From Arsenicicoccus sp. oral taxon 190 (lineage in GTDB: Bacteria; Actinomycetota; Actinomycetes; Actinomycetales; Dermatophilaceae): a DNA stretch of 64,000 nucleotides. The notes under the pieces are model-generated. The model did not search any database. It was not told the DNA's origin and saw only the letters and a program-made list of their open reading frames with translations. Position 1 is the stretch's first letter. The number at the start of each line of letters is the position of its first letter. The position numbers were made by a program, and so were the translations under genes. Positions 51,529-60,801 of the stretch are shown here, piece after piece. The DNA lies in contig NZ_CP012070.1 of NCBI RefSeq assembly GCF_001189535.1, positions 992,001 to 1,056,000 on the forward strand, in the 5' to 3' direction.

Positions 51529-53022
51529 ATGCGAACCAGGATGAAGGTGACCAGCGCGGCCCTTGCGGCCCTCGCCGCGGTCGCAGGAACCGCGGGTGCC
51601 ATGGCCGCCCCCGCGGCAGGGGCACAGGGGGCCGACGACGGTCGGGTCAAGAACGTGGTCTACCTGCTGGGTGACGGCATGGGCCGCACCCACGTGGATG
51701 CCGCGCGACTGCGCTACTACGGCGCCAACGGCAAGCTCAACATGGAGCAGTTGCCGGTCGTCGGGCAGAACGCGACCTACTCGGTCGAGAAGAACTCCGG
51801 TCAGCCGGGCAAGGCCGACTTCCACCCCAACTACGTCACCGACTCGGCGTCGGCGGCGACCGCCTGGGCCTCCGGGGTCAAGACGTACAACGCTGCTCTG
51901 GGCGTCGACGCCAAGGGCAAGGTCGTCCCGACGGCCATGGAGCTCGCGAAGTCTGCGGGCTACGCCACCGGCAACGTCTCGACCGCCGAGATCACCGACG
52001 CCACCCCGGCCGGCCAGGCCAGCCATGCCCTCGCGCGCGGCTGCCAGGGCCCGAACTACAGCGCCAGCTCGTGCCAGGACCTCGCGATCACCGGCCAGCC
52101 GCTTCCCACGAGCGACATCCGCGTGACACCGATCGCTGACCAGATCGCCCGCAACGGCACCGCCGACGTCATCCTCGGCGGCGGGCTCTCGCGCTTCGAC
52201 ACCTCCGATGAGAACGCGCTCAAGGCACAGGGCTACTCCGTGCTCGGCTCGCCAGCCAGCCAGACCGTCGCGACCCGCTCAGACCTTCAGGGCGCCAGCG
52301 GCAGCAAGGTCTTCGGCCTGTTCAACAAGGGCAACCTGACCATCGAGAAGTTCAAGCGCGAGAACCCGAGCGCCCCGCAGGACGCCGAGCCCTCGCTGCG
52401 CGAGATGACCTCCAAGGCCATCGACCTGCTCGACGCCAAGGCAAAGTCCGGCAACGGCTTCTACCTCCAGGTCGAGGGCGCCCTCATCGACAAGCGGTCC
52501 CACGCCAACGACGCCGCCCAGACGCTCGAGGAGACCAAGGCCTTCGACGACGCCGTGAAGGTCGCCATGGACTTCGCCAAGCGCGACGGCCACACCCTCG
52601 TCATCGTGACGGCCGACCACGAGTGCGCCGGCTTCAACATCATCGAGAAGGGCACCTTCACCAACGCCGAGGCCGCCGCGCCCCCGACCAACGTCGACAG
52701 CGGCAACACCGCCAACAACTCCGCGACCCTCCGCGCGTCCGGCAACGTGAAGGACGGCACCCGCTCCACCGGCATCATCAACGGCGCCGGTGCCGGGGAC
52801 CCCAAGAACTTCGCGCCCGCGACCTTCCGCACCAAGGATGACCCGGCGGACGTCAAGGACGGCTCCTTAGAGGCGAGCCTGTGGCTCACCTACCTGTCCG
52901 GCAACCACACCGGCGCCGACGTGCCGGTCTTTGCCTACGGTCCCGGGTCGCAGCAGCTCGGTGGCGAGATCGACAACACCGACCTCTTCGACGTCGTCAC
53001 CGGCGCCCTGCGCCTCAAGTGA
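51529..53022 (+). CDS. phoA: Secreted alkaline phosphatase
   Basis: 497 residues from ATG 51529; a GTG at 51514 and an ATG at 51541 are other possible starts. A signal peptide (residues 1-35, ending near AAGAQGA) directs export. Catalytic motifs are YLLGDGMGRTH (first metal ligand), TDSASAATAWASG (nucleophilic Ser), DKRSHANDA and TADHECAGF (Asp/His metal ligands). It releases inorganic phosphate from organic esters outside the cell. In this metal island, released phosphate could also precipitate lead or other metals; that is inference. A hairpin (53010-53036) lies at its 3' end. Confidence 0.9.
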   Translation: MRTRMKVTSAALAALAAVAGTAGAMAAPAAGAQGADDGRVKNVVYLLGDGMGRTHVDAARLRYYGANGKLNMEQLPVVGQNATYSVEKNSGQPGKADFHPNYVTDSASAATAWASGVKTYNAALGVDAKGKVVPTAMELAKSAGYATGNVSTAEITDATPAGQASHALARGCQGPNYSASSCQDLAITGQPLPTSDIRVTPIADQIARNGTADVILGGGLSRFDTSDENALKAQGYSVLGSPASQTVATRSDLQGASGSKVFGLFNKGNLTIEKFKRENPSAPQDAEPSLREMTSKAIDLLDAKAKSGNGFYLQVEGALIDKRSHANDAAQTLEETKAFDDAVKVAMDFAKRDGHTLVIVTADHECAGFNIIEKGTFTNAEAAAPPTNVDSGNTANNSATLRASGNVKDGTRSTGIINGAGAGDPKNFAPATFRTKDDPADVKDGSLEASLWLTYLSGNHTGADVPVFAYGPGSQQLGGEIDNTDLFDVVTGALRLK

Positions 53023-53036
53023 CACCTACGAGGCGC
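53010..53036 (+). terminator. Hairpin over the phosphatase stop codon
   Basis: GCGCCTC (53010-53016) and GAGGCGC (53030-53036) pair across a 13-base loop that contains the stop codon. No T-run follows; a modest terminator candidate. Confidence 0.35.
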
Positions 53037-53185
53037 GTCGCGGACGCGAAGACGTGCCCAGCTGAGTCGTGGTGGGCCCCGCGGTCGCATGCCGCGTGGC
53101 CCACCACGGCTCGTCACGACCCTGGCAGCGCGGCTCTCAGCACACCTTGGCCATCGGCCCACGCTCATCCCAAGGACACCCCACC

Positions 53186-53731
53186 ATGAAGCGCTCGGCC
53201 CTCACCGCGGCCGTCCTCGCCGCCGCTCTCGCCGTCACCGTCTTCGCGGCGGCCGGGGCCGTCACACGCGCTGTGACGGGCCCGCCCGCCCGCCCGGCCT
53301 CGGTTCAGGGGCCTGCAGCCGCCCGCGTGTCACTGCCCGGAAACATCCCGGCCACGGGGGAGCCCGGCCTGCCGTCGCTGTCCACGCTGCGTCCCCGTCC
53401 AGGCAGCGCGGTCCAAGCGGCCGGCCCCTTCGACGACCGCTTCACCATGACGGGTCTTCGCTTTGACGGCAGGTCCGTCACCGCGTCCGCCACCATCATC
53501 AGCGACGTGAGTAACGTGCTCGAGTTCGGGGCGCTGGCCGGCTTCTACGACGCCAACGGCGCCCTCATCGGTACCGGCCGTTTCGACTACCACAACGACG
53601 AGAGCGCCCCAGCGCACCAGCACGCAGGCCCGCCCACCGAGCTCGAGAAGGTCAGGATCATCGTCCCCAAGGAGCTGCAGGGCCGCGCCAAGGCAGCGGC
53701 CGTCGGCGTACCCGTCCTCGTGAACGAGTAG
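53186..53731 (+). CDS. Secreted protein of unknown function
   Basis: 181 residues from ATG 53186. A signal peptide or membrane anchor (LTAAVLAAALAVTVFAAAGAV) is followed by a Pro/Ala-rich linker and a domain of about 95 residues (FTMTGLRFDGRSVTASATI, then ALAGFYDANGALIGTGRF) that looks like a beta-sandwich of the FxLYD kind. The family is not certain. It lies 163 bases after the phosphatase gene, same strand. Confidence 0.65.
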   Translation: MKRSALTAAVLAAALAVTVFAAAGAVTRAVTGPPARPASVQGPAAARVSLPGNIPATGEPGLPSLSTLRPRPGSAVQAAGPFDDRFTMTGLRFDGRSVTASATIISDVSNVLEFGALAGFYDANGALIGTGRFDYHNDESAPAHQHAGPPTELEKVRIIVPKELQGRAKAAAVGVPVLVNE

Positions 53732-54048
53732 TGGCCTAGCCGTCGCGAGCCGAGAGGTTGTCAGGACTCGAGTCGGGTGATGGGTGGCAAGGCGCGACCC
53801 GCGGGCTGACACGACGACTGCCCGAGATCGTCTATCGCGCTGCTCGGCGCCCTTGAGGAACGTCTTCACACGACACGGGGGACGATCTCTAGAGGTGGGT
53901 CCGCTGTAAATCTCCTGGCCCGGGAGACACTGCAACTCATGTGTTGTTTTTCGCGGGGCCGAGGGGCTGCCTGCCCAGACCAGACCCAAGCGCGGGATGT
54001 GGCCGCCGCGGTGTCGGTAGCGCGGGTGGCGGGTTCACTGACGAGCCG
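53732..54048. other. Intergenic region upstream of ftsW-like gene
   Basis: No gene or RNA recognised. The in-frame extension of ftsW upstream of 54049 (to 53941) encodes an unlikely Gly/Arg/Pro-rich stretch and was not used. Confidence 0.3.
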
Positions 54049-55389
54049 ATGTCTCGGTCCGGTGACGGCGTGAGTCCGGCCGGGCGAGGGCCCACTCCGG
54101 CGTCCCGGCCGCCGGGGGCAGGCCCCGGGGGTGTGGATGTTCTCGAGGGCCGCCCGGTTGTCCACATCAGCCGGTTGGAGTCGCCGCTGACGACGTACTA
54201 CCTCCTGGTGGGTGTCACCGTGACGCTCGTGGTCTTGGGGCTGGTCATGGTCTACTCGGCCTCGAGTGTGGAGGCGCTGCTGCAGGGTCAGGCCTCGTAC
54301 GCCATCTTCGTCCGGCAGCTGATCTTCGCCGCTGTCGGCGCCGTTGTGGCCGTTGCGGCCGCCCGGGTGTCCCTGCGTGGGTGGCGGCGGCTGGCCGGGC
54401 CGGTGCTGCTGGGCGCGCTGGTCCTGCAGGCCGCCGTCTTCGTTCCCGGGTTGGGGGTGAACGTCAACGGCAACCAGAACTGGCTGGCGTTGGGCCCGGT
54501 CACGGTTCAGCCGTCCGAGTTCGCGAAGATCGCCTTGGTGCTGACGGGGGCCACCATTCTTGCGAACAAGGGCAGCCGCGTCGGGGACTGGCGGCACGTC
54601 CTGCTCCCGTATGTGGTGCCGATCTCGGGGATGGTTCTGGCGCTCGTGCTCGCCGGTCATGATCTGGGCACAGCCATGGTGATGAGCATCCTGATCGCCG
54701 CGGTGCTGTCGGTCGCGGGGGCGCCACTTCGGGTGTTCCTCGTCGGTGGTCTTGCGGTGGCTGCAGGTGTTCTGTTGTTGGTTGGCGGCAGCGGTAACCG
54801 CGTGGGAAGAATCAGCAACTTTCTCGATGCTGCCTGCCGTGCCGACCCGAACGGCGCGTGCGGACAGTCGGTGCATGGGCTGTATGCGTTGGCGGACGGG
54901 GGGTGGTGGGGCGTCGGCCTGGGTGCCTCGAAGGAGAAGTGGGCGTGGCTGTCTGAGGCGCAGAACGACTTCATCTTCGCCATCATCGGCGAGGAGCTCG
55001 GACTCCCCGGGACCCTGGTCGTGCTGGTCCTGTTCGGGCTGCTCGCATGGTGCTGCTACCGGCTGGTGGTCAGGGCTCGTGACCCGTTCGTGCGTATCGC
55101 CACCGCCGGGGTGATGGCGTGGCTGATGGGCCAGGCCGTCATCAACATCGGCTCGGTCATCGGGTTGGTCCCGGTGGTCGGCGTGCCGCTGCCGTTGCTG
55201 TCCGCCGGCGGGTCCTCGATGGTCACCACGTTGCTGGCCTTGGGCATGTTGCTGTCGTTCGCGCGGGCCGAGCCGGGCTGCGCGGCGTTGCTGGCCGGTC
55301 GCGGTCCGGGACTGGTACGCAGGAGCATTGCGCGGGGCCGCACCGGTCTGGCTGCCCGCAGCACTGCGCGCAGCACTGGGCGCAGCTAG
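54049..55389 (+). CDS. ftsW: FtsW/RodA/SpoVE-family glycosyltransferase
   Basis: 446 residues from ATG 54049. A disordered N-terminus of about 45 residues precedes ten membrane helices. SEDS-family marks are GNQNWLALGPVTVQPSEFAKI, AGHDLGTAMV and PLPLLSAGGSSMV; a large extracellular loop contains the NDFIFAIIGEELG segment. FtsW polymerises peptidoglycan strands at division. As an extra copy beside uppP and lspA in a metal island it may support the envelope during metal stress; this is inference. It is convergent with the uppP gene. Confidence 0.9.
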   Translation: MSRSGDGVSPAGRGPTPASRPPGAGPGGVDVLEGRPVVHISRLESPLTTYYLLVGVTVTLVVLGLVMVYSASSVEALLQGQASYAIFVRQLIFAAVGAVVAVAAARVSLRGWRRLAGPVLLGALVLQAAVFVPGLGVNVNGNQNWLALGPVTVQPSEFAKIALVLTGATILANKGSRVGDWRHVLLPYVVPISGMVLALVLAGHDLGTAMVMSILIAAVLSVAGAPLRVFLVGGLAVAAGVLLLVGGSGNRVGRISNFLDAACRADPNGACGQSVHGLYALADGGWWGVGLGASKEKWAWLSEAQNDFIFAIIGEELGLPGTLVVLVLFGLLAWCCYRLVVRARDPFVRIATAGVMAWLMGQAVINIGSVIGLVPVVGVPLPLLSAGGSSMVTTLLALGMLLSFARAEPGCAALLAGRGPGLVRRSIARGRTGLAARSTARSTGRS

Positions 55390-55426
55390 GCCGCGGGCGG
55401 CGTCGGGTTTGTCAGGCTTCGGGCCT

Positions 55427-56245
55427 TCAGGGCGTGATGAGTCCGGCGCCGAGGAGCCCCAGCAACAGGACGCCGAGCCCGACCCGGTACCAGACGAACG
55501 GCGTGAACCGGTGGGTGCTGATGTAGCGCAGGAACCAGGCGATGACGAGGTAGCCGGTGCCGAAGGCCACCACCGTTGCGAGGGCGGTGGGTCCCCACTC
55601 CGGTGCAGGGCCCTCGCCCAGTTTCGTCAGCTCCAGCCCGCCGGAGGCGAGCACTGCGGGAACGGCCAGCAGGAACGCGTACCGGGCCGCGGCGGTTCGG
55701 GTGTAACCGAGCAGCAGGCCGGCGCTGATCGTGCCTCCGGAGCGGGAGACCCCTGGGATGAGCGCCAGTGCCTGCGCCGTGCCGAGGGCGAGGGCCTGCC
55801 GGGTGGTGAGCGCCTCCAGTGGTCGGCGGTTGGCCGCGACCCGGTCGGCGAGGCCGAGGACAAGCCCGAAGACGATCAGGGTGGCCGCGACCAGGCGCAG
55901 GTCGCGTAGCGCCGTCTCGATCGTGTCCTGGAAGGCCAGCCCGAGGATGCCGATCGGGACGGTGCCGATGATGACGTACCACCCCAGGCGAGCGTGGGGG
56001 TCCGACCGCGGCACCCTGCCGCGCACGGACCGGGTCCACGCCGTCACGATGGCGGTGATGTCGCGGCGGAAGTAGAGCAGCACCGCTGACTCGGTCCCGA
56101 GCTGCGTGACAGCGGTGAACGCGGCGCCCGGGTCGGGCCAGCCGGCCAACGCCGCCACCACGCGCATGTGCGCCGAGGAGGAGATCGGCAGGAACTCGGT
56201 CAGTCCCTGCACGAAACCCAGCACGAGCGCGATCCCCCAGCTCAC
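55427..56245 (-). CDS. uppP: Undecaprenyl-diphosphatase (UppP/BacA; PbrB-like)
   Basis: 272 residues from GTG 56245, overlapping the preceding stop (GTGA). Membrane phosphatase with the motifs GFVQGLTEFLPISSSAH (residues 9-25) and IPGVSRSGGTISAG. It removes phosphate from undecaprenyl diphosphate outside the membrane, recycling the cell-wall lipid carrier. In lead-resistance operons such as pbrABC a UppP-type protein (PbrB) supplies phosphate that traps exported Pb(II). Position behind lspA and a P1B-ATPase fits that model. Confidence 0.92.
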   Translation of the reverse strand: MSWGIALVLGFVQGLTEFLPISSSAHMRVVAALAGWPDPGAAFTAVTQLGTESAVLLYFRRDITAIVTAWTRSVRGRVPRSDPHARLGWYVIIGTVPIGILGLAFQDTIETALRDLRLVAATLIVFGLVLGLADRVAANRRPLEALTTRQALALGTAQALALIPGVSRSGGTISAGLLLGYTRTAAARYAFLLAVPAVLASGGLELTKLGEGPAPEWGPTALATVVAFGTGYLVIAWFLRYISTHRFTPFVWYRVGLGVLLLGLLGAGLITP

Positions 56246-57744
56246 CTGTGGCCGCCCGCGCCGGTCGAGCCATCGGGCGGCGCGGACGAGTGCCCGACCC
56301 GCGCGCGAGCGGGCCACAGACCGGTGCGCATGACCCGCGTCAGATGGTGGCGGCGTGCCGCCAGCAGGGCGGCACCCAGCGCGAGGTACACCCCGGCGAT
56401 GGTCAGCCGCACGGTGCCGGCCCAGTCGGCCGGCGCCGTCCACGCGGCCACGAACTGGGCGGTGAACAATCCCAGCAACGACCAGGCTCCGGCCCGGGTG
56501 AGTGTGCCGGTGACCACCAGCGCGACCGCGAACACCGACTGCGCGGCGGTCAGGAGCAGCTCTTCTCGTTGCACCGGGTCGATGGGGAGCCCGGTCAGTG
56601 AGCCTGCCGAGAGCGCGAACACCAGCGGCAGAATCCCGACCAGCAGCGTCCACTGGTTGATCTTCGAGGAGATCAACGCCCCGAGGGCGGCCGACGACTG
56701 CAGCTTGAGCGCCAGCAGCAGGACCGCGATGAACTCCGGCGTCTCCGAGGCCAGCGGCGCGACCCACTGCACGAGCAGGAACTGGCTGACGTGCAGCTGT
56801 TCGCCGGTGGCGACCAGGCTCTCGGCGAACGGTTCGGCGACCGCGAGAATGATGAGCGCTGCGGCCGCGAGCATACCGACGGTGATGATGCGGCGGACCC
56901 GTGTGGGCAGCTGCGCGACCGCCGCGGCGGGACCGAACAACTCATCGGCCTCATCGGCCTCATCGTCGCTGTCGTCTGTGGCGGGACCCGGGTCCTGCTC
57001 CGGTTCGCGTTGGCGCTCGGGATCGCGCTGGGGCTCGAGGGCCCTGACCCGCCACAGGTACGCGCCGAAGATGGCGAACAGGATGACCGTGTCGATGATC
57101 GTGAGGCTCGAGCGCAGCGGCAGCGTCAACGCGTAAGCGGTGGCGACGGCGAGATAGGCGAGCTCGACCACCTGAGTGCGCTGCAGCCGCACCGCACTAC
57201 GCGCCTCCCCGCCCTCACCGTCAGGGCCCATTCCAGCCTCGGAACCTGACCCGTGGGCTTCGGTGGTGCCGCCGACCTCCGGTTGGCGCGCGCCCGGCAC
57301 GGGCTGGCCGGAGCGGCGGGCACGGCGGGCCGCCGTGATCGCCACCAATGCCACCACGGACCAGCCGACACCGATGAGCAGCCGGTTCGCCCCCGTCATG
57401 TTCGCCAGCGCAAGTGGCGCATAGGTGGCCGGGTCCTGGCCGGCCAGCCAGGCGAAGACGACGTCGACTGCGTACTCGGGTAGGACCGCGATGAGCGCCA
57501 GCAACGCCAGCGCCAGCCCCTCGCCCAGGTCGATCTCCGCGAGCTCGGTGCCCCACGTCAGTAGAAAGGCGGCGCCGATCACCGCGGCCGCATACCCGGC
57601 GGCCGCGGCTGCCGGGGGAACAGACGTGCCGCTGACGCGCAACCACACCCCTGGGAGGGCAGCCGTCAACGGCAGCGCCAGACCGGCCGCGATCCGCATC
57701 GTGACCGGGCGTGCTGTCGCGCCTGCTGGCGAGCGGGAGCTCAC
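56242..57744 (-). CDS. Sodium/calcium exchanger-family cation antiporter
   Basis: 500 residues from GTG 57744, which overlaps the lspA stop. It has two sets of membrane helices around a charged cytoplasmic loop (residues about 200-300, rich in Glu/Asp/Pro). Exchanger alpha repeats are visible as ALIAVLPEYAVDVVFAW and VAPLASETPEFIAVLLLALK, with the typical acidic residue in each. Family members exchange Ca(II) or related ions for Na or protons. Within this operon it may export a divalent metal. Its stop overlaps the uppP start. Confidence 0.85.
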   Translation of the reverse strand: MSSRSPAGATARPVTMRIAAGLALPLTAALPGVWLRVSGTSVPPAAAAAGYAAAVIGAAFLLTWGTELAEIDLGEGLALALLALIAVLPEYAVDVVFAWLAGQDPATYAPLALANMTGANRLLIGVGWSVVALVAITAARRARRSGQPVPGARQPEVGGTTEAHGSGSEAGMGPDGEGGEARSAVRLQRTQVVELAYLAVATAYALTLPLRSSLTIIDTVILFAIFGAYLWRVRALEPQRDPERQREPEQDPGPATDDSDDEADEADELFGPAAAVAQLPTRVRRIITVGMLAAAALIILAVAEPFAESLVATGEQLHVSQFLLVQWVAPLASETPEFIAVLLLALKLQSSAALGALISSKINQWTLLVGILPLVFALSAGSLTGLPIDPVQREELLLTAAQSVFAVALVVTGTLTRAGAWSLLGLFTAQFVAAWTAPADWAGTVRLTIAGVYLALGAALLAARRHHLTRVMRTGLWPARARVGHSSAPPDGSTGAGGHR

Positions 57745-58268
57745 CTGCGCGCTCCTCGTGCACCGGCGGGCGCGTCGGCCCGGTCCGGGCCGTTGCGGAC
57801 CACGTTGCTGAGGACCAGCAGGATCACGCCGGCCACGATGGCCGCGTCCGCAAGGTTGAACGTGGGCCACCAGCCGGAGTGCAGGTAGTCGGTCACCACC
57901 CCGTCACCGGCGCGGTCGGTGAGGTTCGCGACCGCGCCACCCAGAACCGCGGCGAACGCGGGCAGCTGCAGCCGGGACCCGCTCGGCGCAGCCCGGTACA
58001 CGAGGGCGGCCACCCCCGCGGTCACGACCGCAGTCACGGCGAGGACCACCCCCGGCGGCGCCTCCGCGGCGAACGAGAACGCCACCCCCGGGTTGTATCC
58101 CAGGCGCAGGTCCACCGGGCCCGCCTCGATCCCGGTGGGTGGCACCACGGCCTGTGCCCACACCTTGACACCGAGATCAACCATCGCCACCACGGCCGCG
58201 GCGGCGAACACGGTGGCCCGTCGCCCGGCCGCCGGAGCCCCCTGGCGGCTGGGCGGCAGCGTGCTCAT
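57741..58268 (-). CDS. lspA: Signal peptidase II (LspA; PbrC-like)
   Basis: 175 residues. Four membrane helices with the catalytic aspartates in NLTDRAGDGVVTDYLH and FNLADAAIV. It cuts the signal peptide of lipoproteins. In pbr lead operons PbrC is such a peptidase, often next to a UppP gene. Starts at ATG 58268, overlapping the ATPase stop; ends overlapping the exchanger's start. A second, truncated lspA lies at 39243-39461. Confidence 0.93.
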   Translation of the reverse strand: MSTLPPSRQGAPAAGRRATVFAAAAVVAMVDLGVKVWAQAVVPPTGIEAGPVDLRLGYNPGVAFSFAAEAPPGVVLAVTAVVTAGVAALVYRAAPSGSRLQLPAFAAVLGGAVANLTDRAGDGVVTDYLHSGWWPTFNLADAAIVAGVILLVLSNVVRNGPDRADAPAGARGARR

Positions 58269-60226
58269 CGAGCGTCCGAGAGGCTGGGCGACCCAGCCAA
58301 GCCGGACACGCGGCTGGCCGGCAGGGCCGGGGCACGACCGGCGCGGACCCCGTTGGCGATGATGACGACCTCGGCGACCTCGTGGACGAGCACGACGGCC
58401 GCGAGCCCCAGGATCCCGAACAGGGCCAGCGGCATCAGCGCCGTGATGATCGCCAGGGACAGGCCGACGTTCTGCAGCATGATCCGGCGGGCGTGACGGG
58501 CGTGCTCGAGCGCCTGCGGCAGGTGCCGCAGGTCCTCACCCATGAGCGCGACGTCGGCCGTCTCGATCGCGACGTCGGTGCCCATCGCACCCATCGCTAT
58601 CCCGAGATCAGCGGTCGCCAGGGCCGGCGCGTCGTTGACGCCGTCGCCGACCATCGCCGTCGGACGCTGCTCGCGAAGGCGAGTGATGATCGCGGCCTTG
58701 TGCTCCGGCAGGAGGTCGGCGTGCACGTCGGTGATCCCGGCCTCGGTGGCCAGCGCGGTCGCGGTGGCACGGTTGTCACCGGTCAGCATCGTCACCGTGT
58801 ACCCGGATCCGCGCAGGTCCGCGATGACCTCGGCGGCCTCGGGACGCAGCTCGTCACGCACGGCGATGGCGCCGATCACGGCCCCGTCGAGCTCGACGAG
58901 CACCGCGGTGGCGCCGCCGCGCTGCATCCGCTGGATGTCGGCCGCCAGGGGCCCGTTCGGTAGCCAGCCGGGTCGGCCCAGCCGAGCCTGGCGTCCGTCG
59001 ATGGTGCCGGTCAGGCCGGCTCCGGTGACGGTCTCGACGTCCTGGGCGTCGGTCACCGTGTCGACGGCCGCGAGGATGGCCCGGGCCAGGGGGTGTTCGC
59101 TGCGGGCCTCGAGCGCGGCGGCCACCGCCAGCACCTCTGCCCGGCTGACGCCATCGACAGTGGTGACCTCGACGACACGGGGCCGGTTCGCGGTCAGGGT
59201 GCCGGTCTTGTCCAGCGCGATCCCGCGAACCGCGCCGAGGGCCTCCAAGGCGGCGCCGCCCTTGACGAGGACCCCGAGGCGGCTGGCCGCACCCACCGCG
59301 GCGACCACGGTGACGGGTACGGAGATGGCCAGCGCGCAGGGCGAGGCCGCCACCAGTACGACGAGGGCTCGTTCGATCCATGTTGCCGGCTCACCGAGCA
59401 CGCTGCCCACAAGGGCGATGAGGGTGGCGGCAATGAGAACTCCCGGCACGAGGGGCTTGGCGATTCGGTCGGCCAGGCGCTGGCTGGCGCCCTTGCGGGA
59501 CTGCTCGGCCTCGACGATCCGTACGATCCGGGCCAAGGAGTTGTCGGCGGCGGTCGTGGTGACCTGCACCTCGAGGACGCCGGTGCCGTTGATCGACCCG
59601 GCGAACACCTCGCTGCCGGGGCCGGCCTCGACGGGCACGGACTCGCCGGTGATGGCCGAGACGTCCAGGGCGGTTCGGCCGGTGCGGATCACGCCGTCGG
59701 TGGCGACCCGCTCCCCGGAACGAACCAGCATCAGGTCCCCGACCCGCAGCTCGGCCGGGGCCACGACGACCTGGGCTCCGTCACGAAGGATCGTCGCCTG
59801 CTCGGGAACCAGCGACAGCAGGGCACGCAGCCCGCGACGGGTCCGGGCCAGTGAGTACTCCTCGAGCCCTTCACTGATCGAGTAGAGGAACGCGAGCATC
59901 GCGGCCTCGCCCACCTCGCCGAGCAGCACCGCGCCGACCGCGGCGATCGTCATCAGCGTGCCGACACCGATCTTGCCCTTGACCAGCCGTTTCACCGTGC
60001 CGGGCACGAAGGTGGACGCGCCCGCGAGCAGCGCCGCCCACAACAGCACCTGCTCGAGCACGTCCGGGCCGCCCCGCCACCTGGTGACATAGCCCGCCAC
60101 CAGCAGCACCCCGGCAACCGCGCCCGCACGCAGCTCGTCGACCTCGACCAGCCGCTGCGGCGCCTCTTCGCCGCCCTCGGGTGCGCTCACCGGCTCATCG
60201 CCGCCGCAGCCACATGCGTCACTCAT
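58265..60226 (-). CDS. P1B-type heavy-metal ATPase
   Basis: 653 residues from ATG 60226, overlapping the cmtR stop. The N-terminus has a small cysteine motif (DACGCGGDE) rather than an HMA domain. Motifs: TGES near residue 205, the membrane metal site ASPCALAIS, the phosphorylation site DKTGTLT and GDGVNDAPALATADLG. The metal site reads SPC, not the CPC usual in Cd/Zn/Pb pumps; SPC is typical of the P1B-4 (Co and related) group. The regulator and neighbours nevertheless point to Cd(II)/Pb(II). It exports metal ions from the cytoplasm using ATP. Confidence 0.9.
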   Translation of the reverse strand: MSDACGCGGDEPVSAPEGGEEAPQRLVEVDELRAGAVAGVLLVAGYVTRWRGGPDVLEQVLLWAALLAGASTFVPGTVKRLVKGKIGVGTLMTIAAVGAVLLGEVGEAAMLAFLYSISEGLEEYSLARTRRGLRALLSLVPEQATILRDGAQVVVAPAELRVGDLMLVRSGERVATDGVIRTGRTALDVSAITGESVPVEAGPGSEVFAGSINGTGVLEVQVTTTAADNSLARIVRIVEAEQSRKGASQRLADRIAKPLVPGVLIAATLIALVGSVLGEPATWIERALVVLVAASPCALAISVPVTVVAAVGAASRLGVLVKGGAALEALGAVRGIALDKTGTLTANRPRVVEVTTVDGVSRAEVLAVAAALEARSEHPLARAILAAVDTVTDAQDVETVTGAGLTGTIDGRQARLGRPGWLPNGPLAADIQRMQRGGATAVLVELDGAVIGAIAVRDELRPEAAEVIADLRGSGYTVTMLTGDNRATATALATEAGITDVHADLLPEHKAAIITRLREQRPTAMVGDGVNDAPALATADLGIAMGAMGTDVAIETADVALMGEDLRHLPQALEHARHARRIMLQNVGLSLAIITALMPLALFGILGLAAVVLVHEVAEVVIIANGVRAGRAPALPASRVSGLAGSPSLSDAR

Positions 60227-60635
60227 TCGTGGCCCCCTCCTCTGCTGCGCGTGCCCGGACCCCGGTGGAGGCCGCGGACGGCAGATCGTCGCTGCAGCCG
60301 TAGTTCGGGCACAGCGCCACCGCCTCACCGGTCAGCGCGAGCAGACGCTCGGCGCTGGCGAGCAGATCCATCAGTTCAGGGTGGGCCAAGGAGTAGAACA
60401 TCTGCCGGCCCTCGGGGCGCCCGACGATGAGCCCGCAGTCACGCAGGCACGCCAGGTGCCCCGAGACGGTGCCCTGGGCAAGCCCGAGGACGGTGGTCAG
60501 GTCGACGACCCGCCGCTCGCCGGCGGCCAGCTGCGCCACGATCGCGAGCCGGGTCCGCTCTCCCAGTCCGTGAAACAGCGCCGCTCCGCGCATCAGGTCG
60601 GCGGCAGCCGGCACATCCATCGTCGTCATTGTCAT
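60219..60635 (-). CDS. cmtR: ArsR/SmtB-family Cd/Pb sensor, CmtR-like (copy 2)
   Basis: 138 residues from ATG 60635. The winged helix AQGTVSGHLACLRDCGLIV holds Cys63 and Cys67. Cys109 and Cys114 lie in the C-terminus (ALCPNYGC). This matches the CmtR metal site. It heads a five-gene operon in which every junction overlaps by 4-8 bases. TATCAT at 60647-60642 sits six bases before the ATG, implying a leaderless transcript like that of copy 1. Confidence 0.88.
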   Translation of the reverse strand: MTMTTMDVPAAADLMRGAALFHGLGERTRLAIVAQLAAGERRVVDLTTVLGLAQGTVSGHLACLRDCGLIVGRPEGRQMFYSLAHPELMDLLASAERLLALTGEAVALCPNYGCSDDLPSAASTGVRARAAEEGATNE

Positions 60636-60641
60636 GTCCCG

Positions 60642-60647
60642 ATGATA
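60642..60647 (-). promoter_or_regulatory. -10 element of cmtR copy 2 (leaderless)
   Basis: TATCAT on the minus strand ends six bases before the ATG at 60635. The same arrangement (TAGCAT, six bases, ATG) precedes copy 1. A -35 is not clear. Confidence 0.45.
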
Positions 60648-60801
60648 GCGGCTAGAAGGGAGCCTGCGGACTACGGTCGCGGTCCCGGCAAACCCCACCT
60701 GCTCATCGGGCTGGGGGCTGGGGGCTGCAGGCTGAAGCCGGATTGCGAGTCAGGTACGCCTTTGGCGACCCGCGCGTGATGGCGCGCTAGGGCGGGTAGC
60801 C

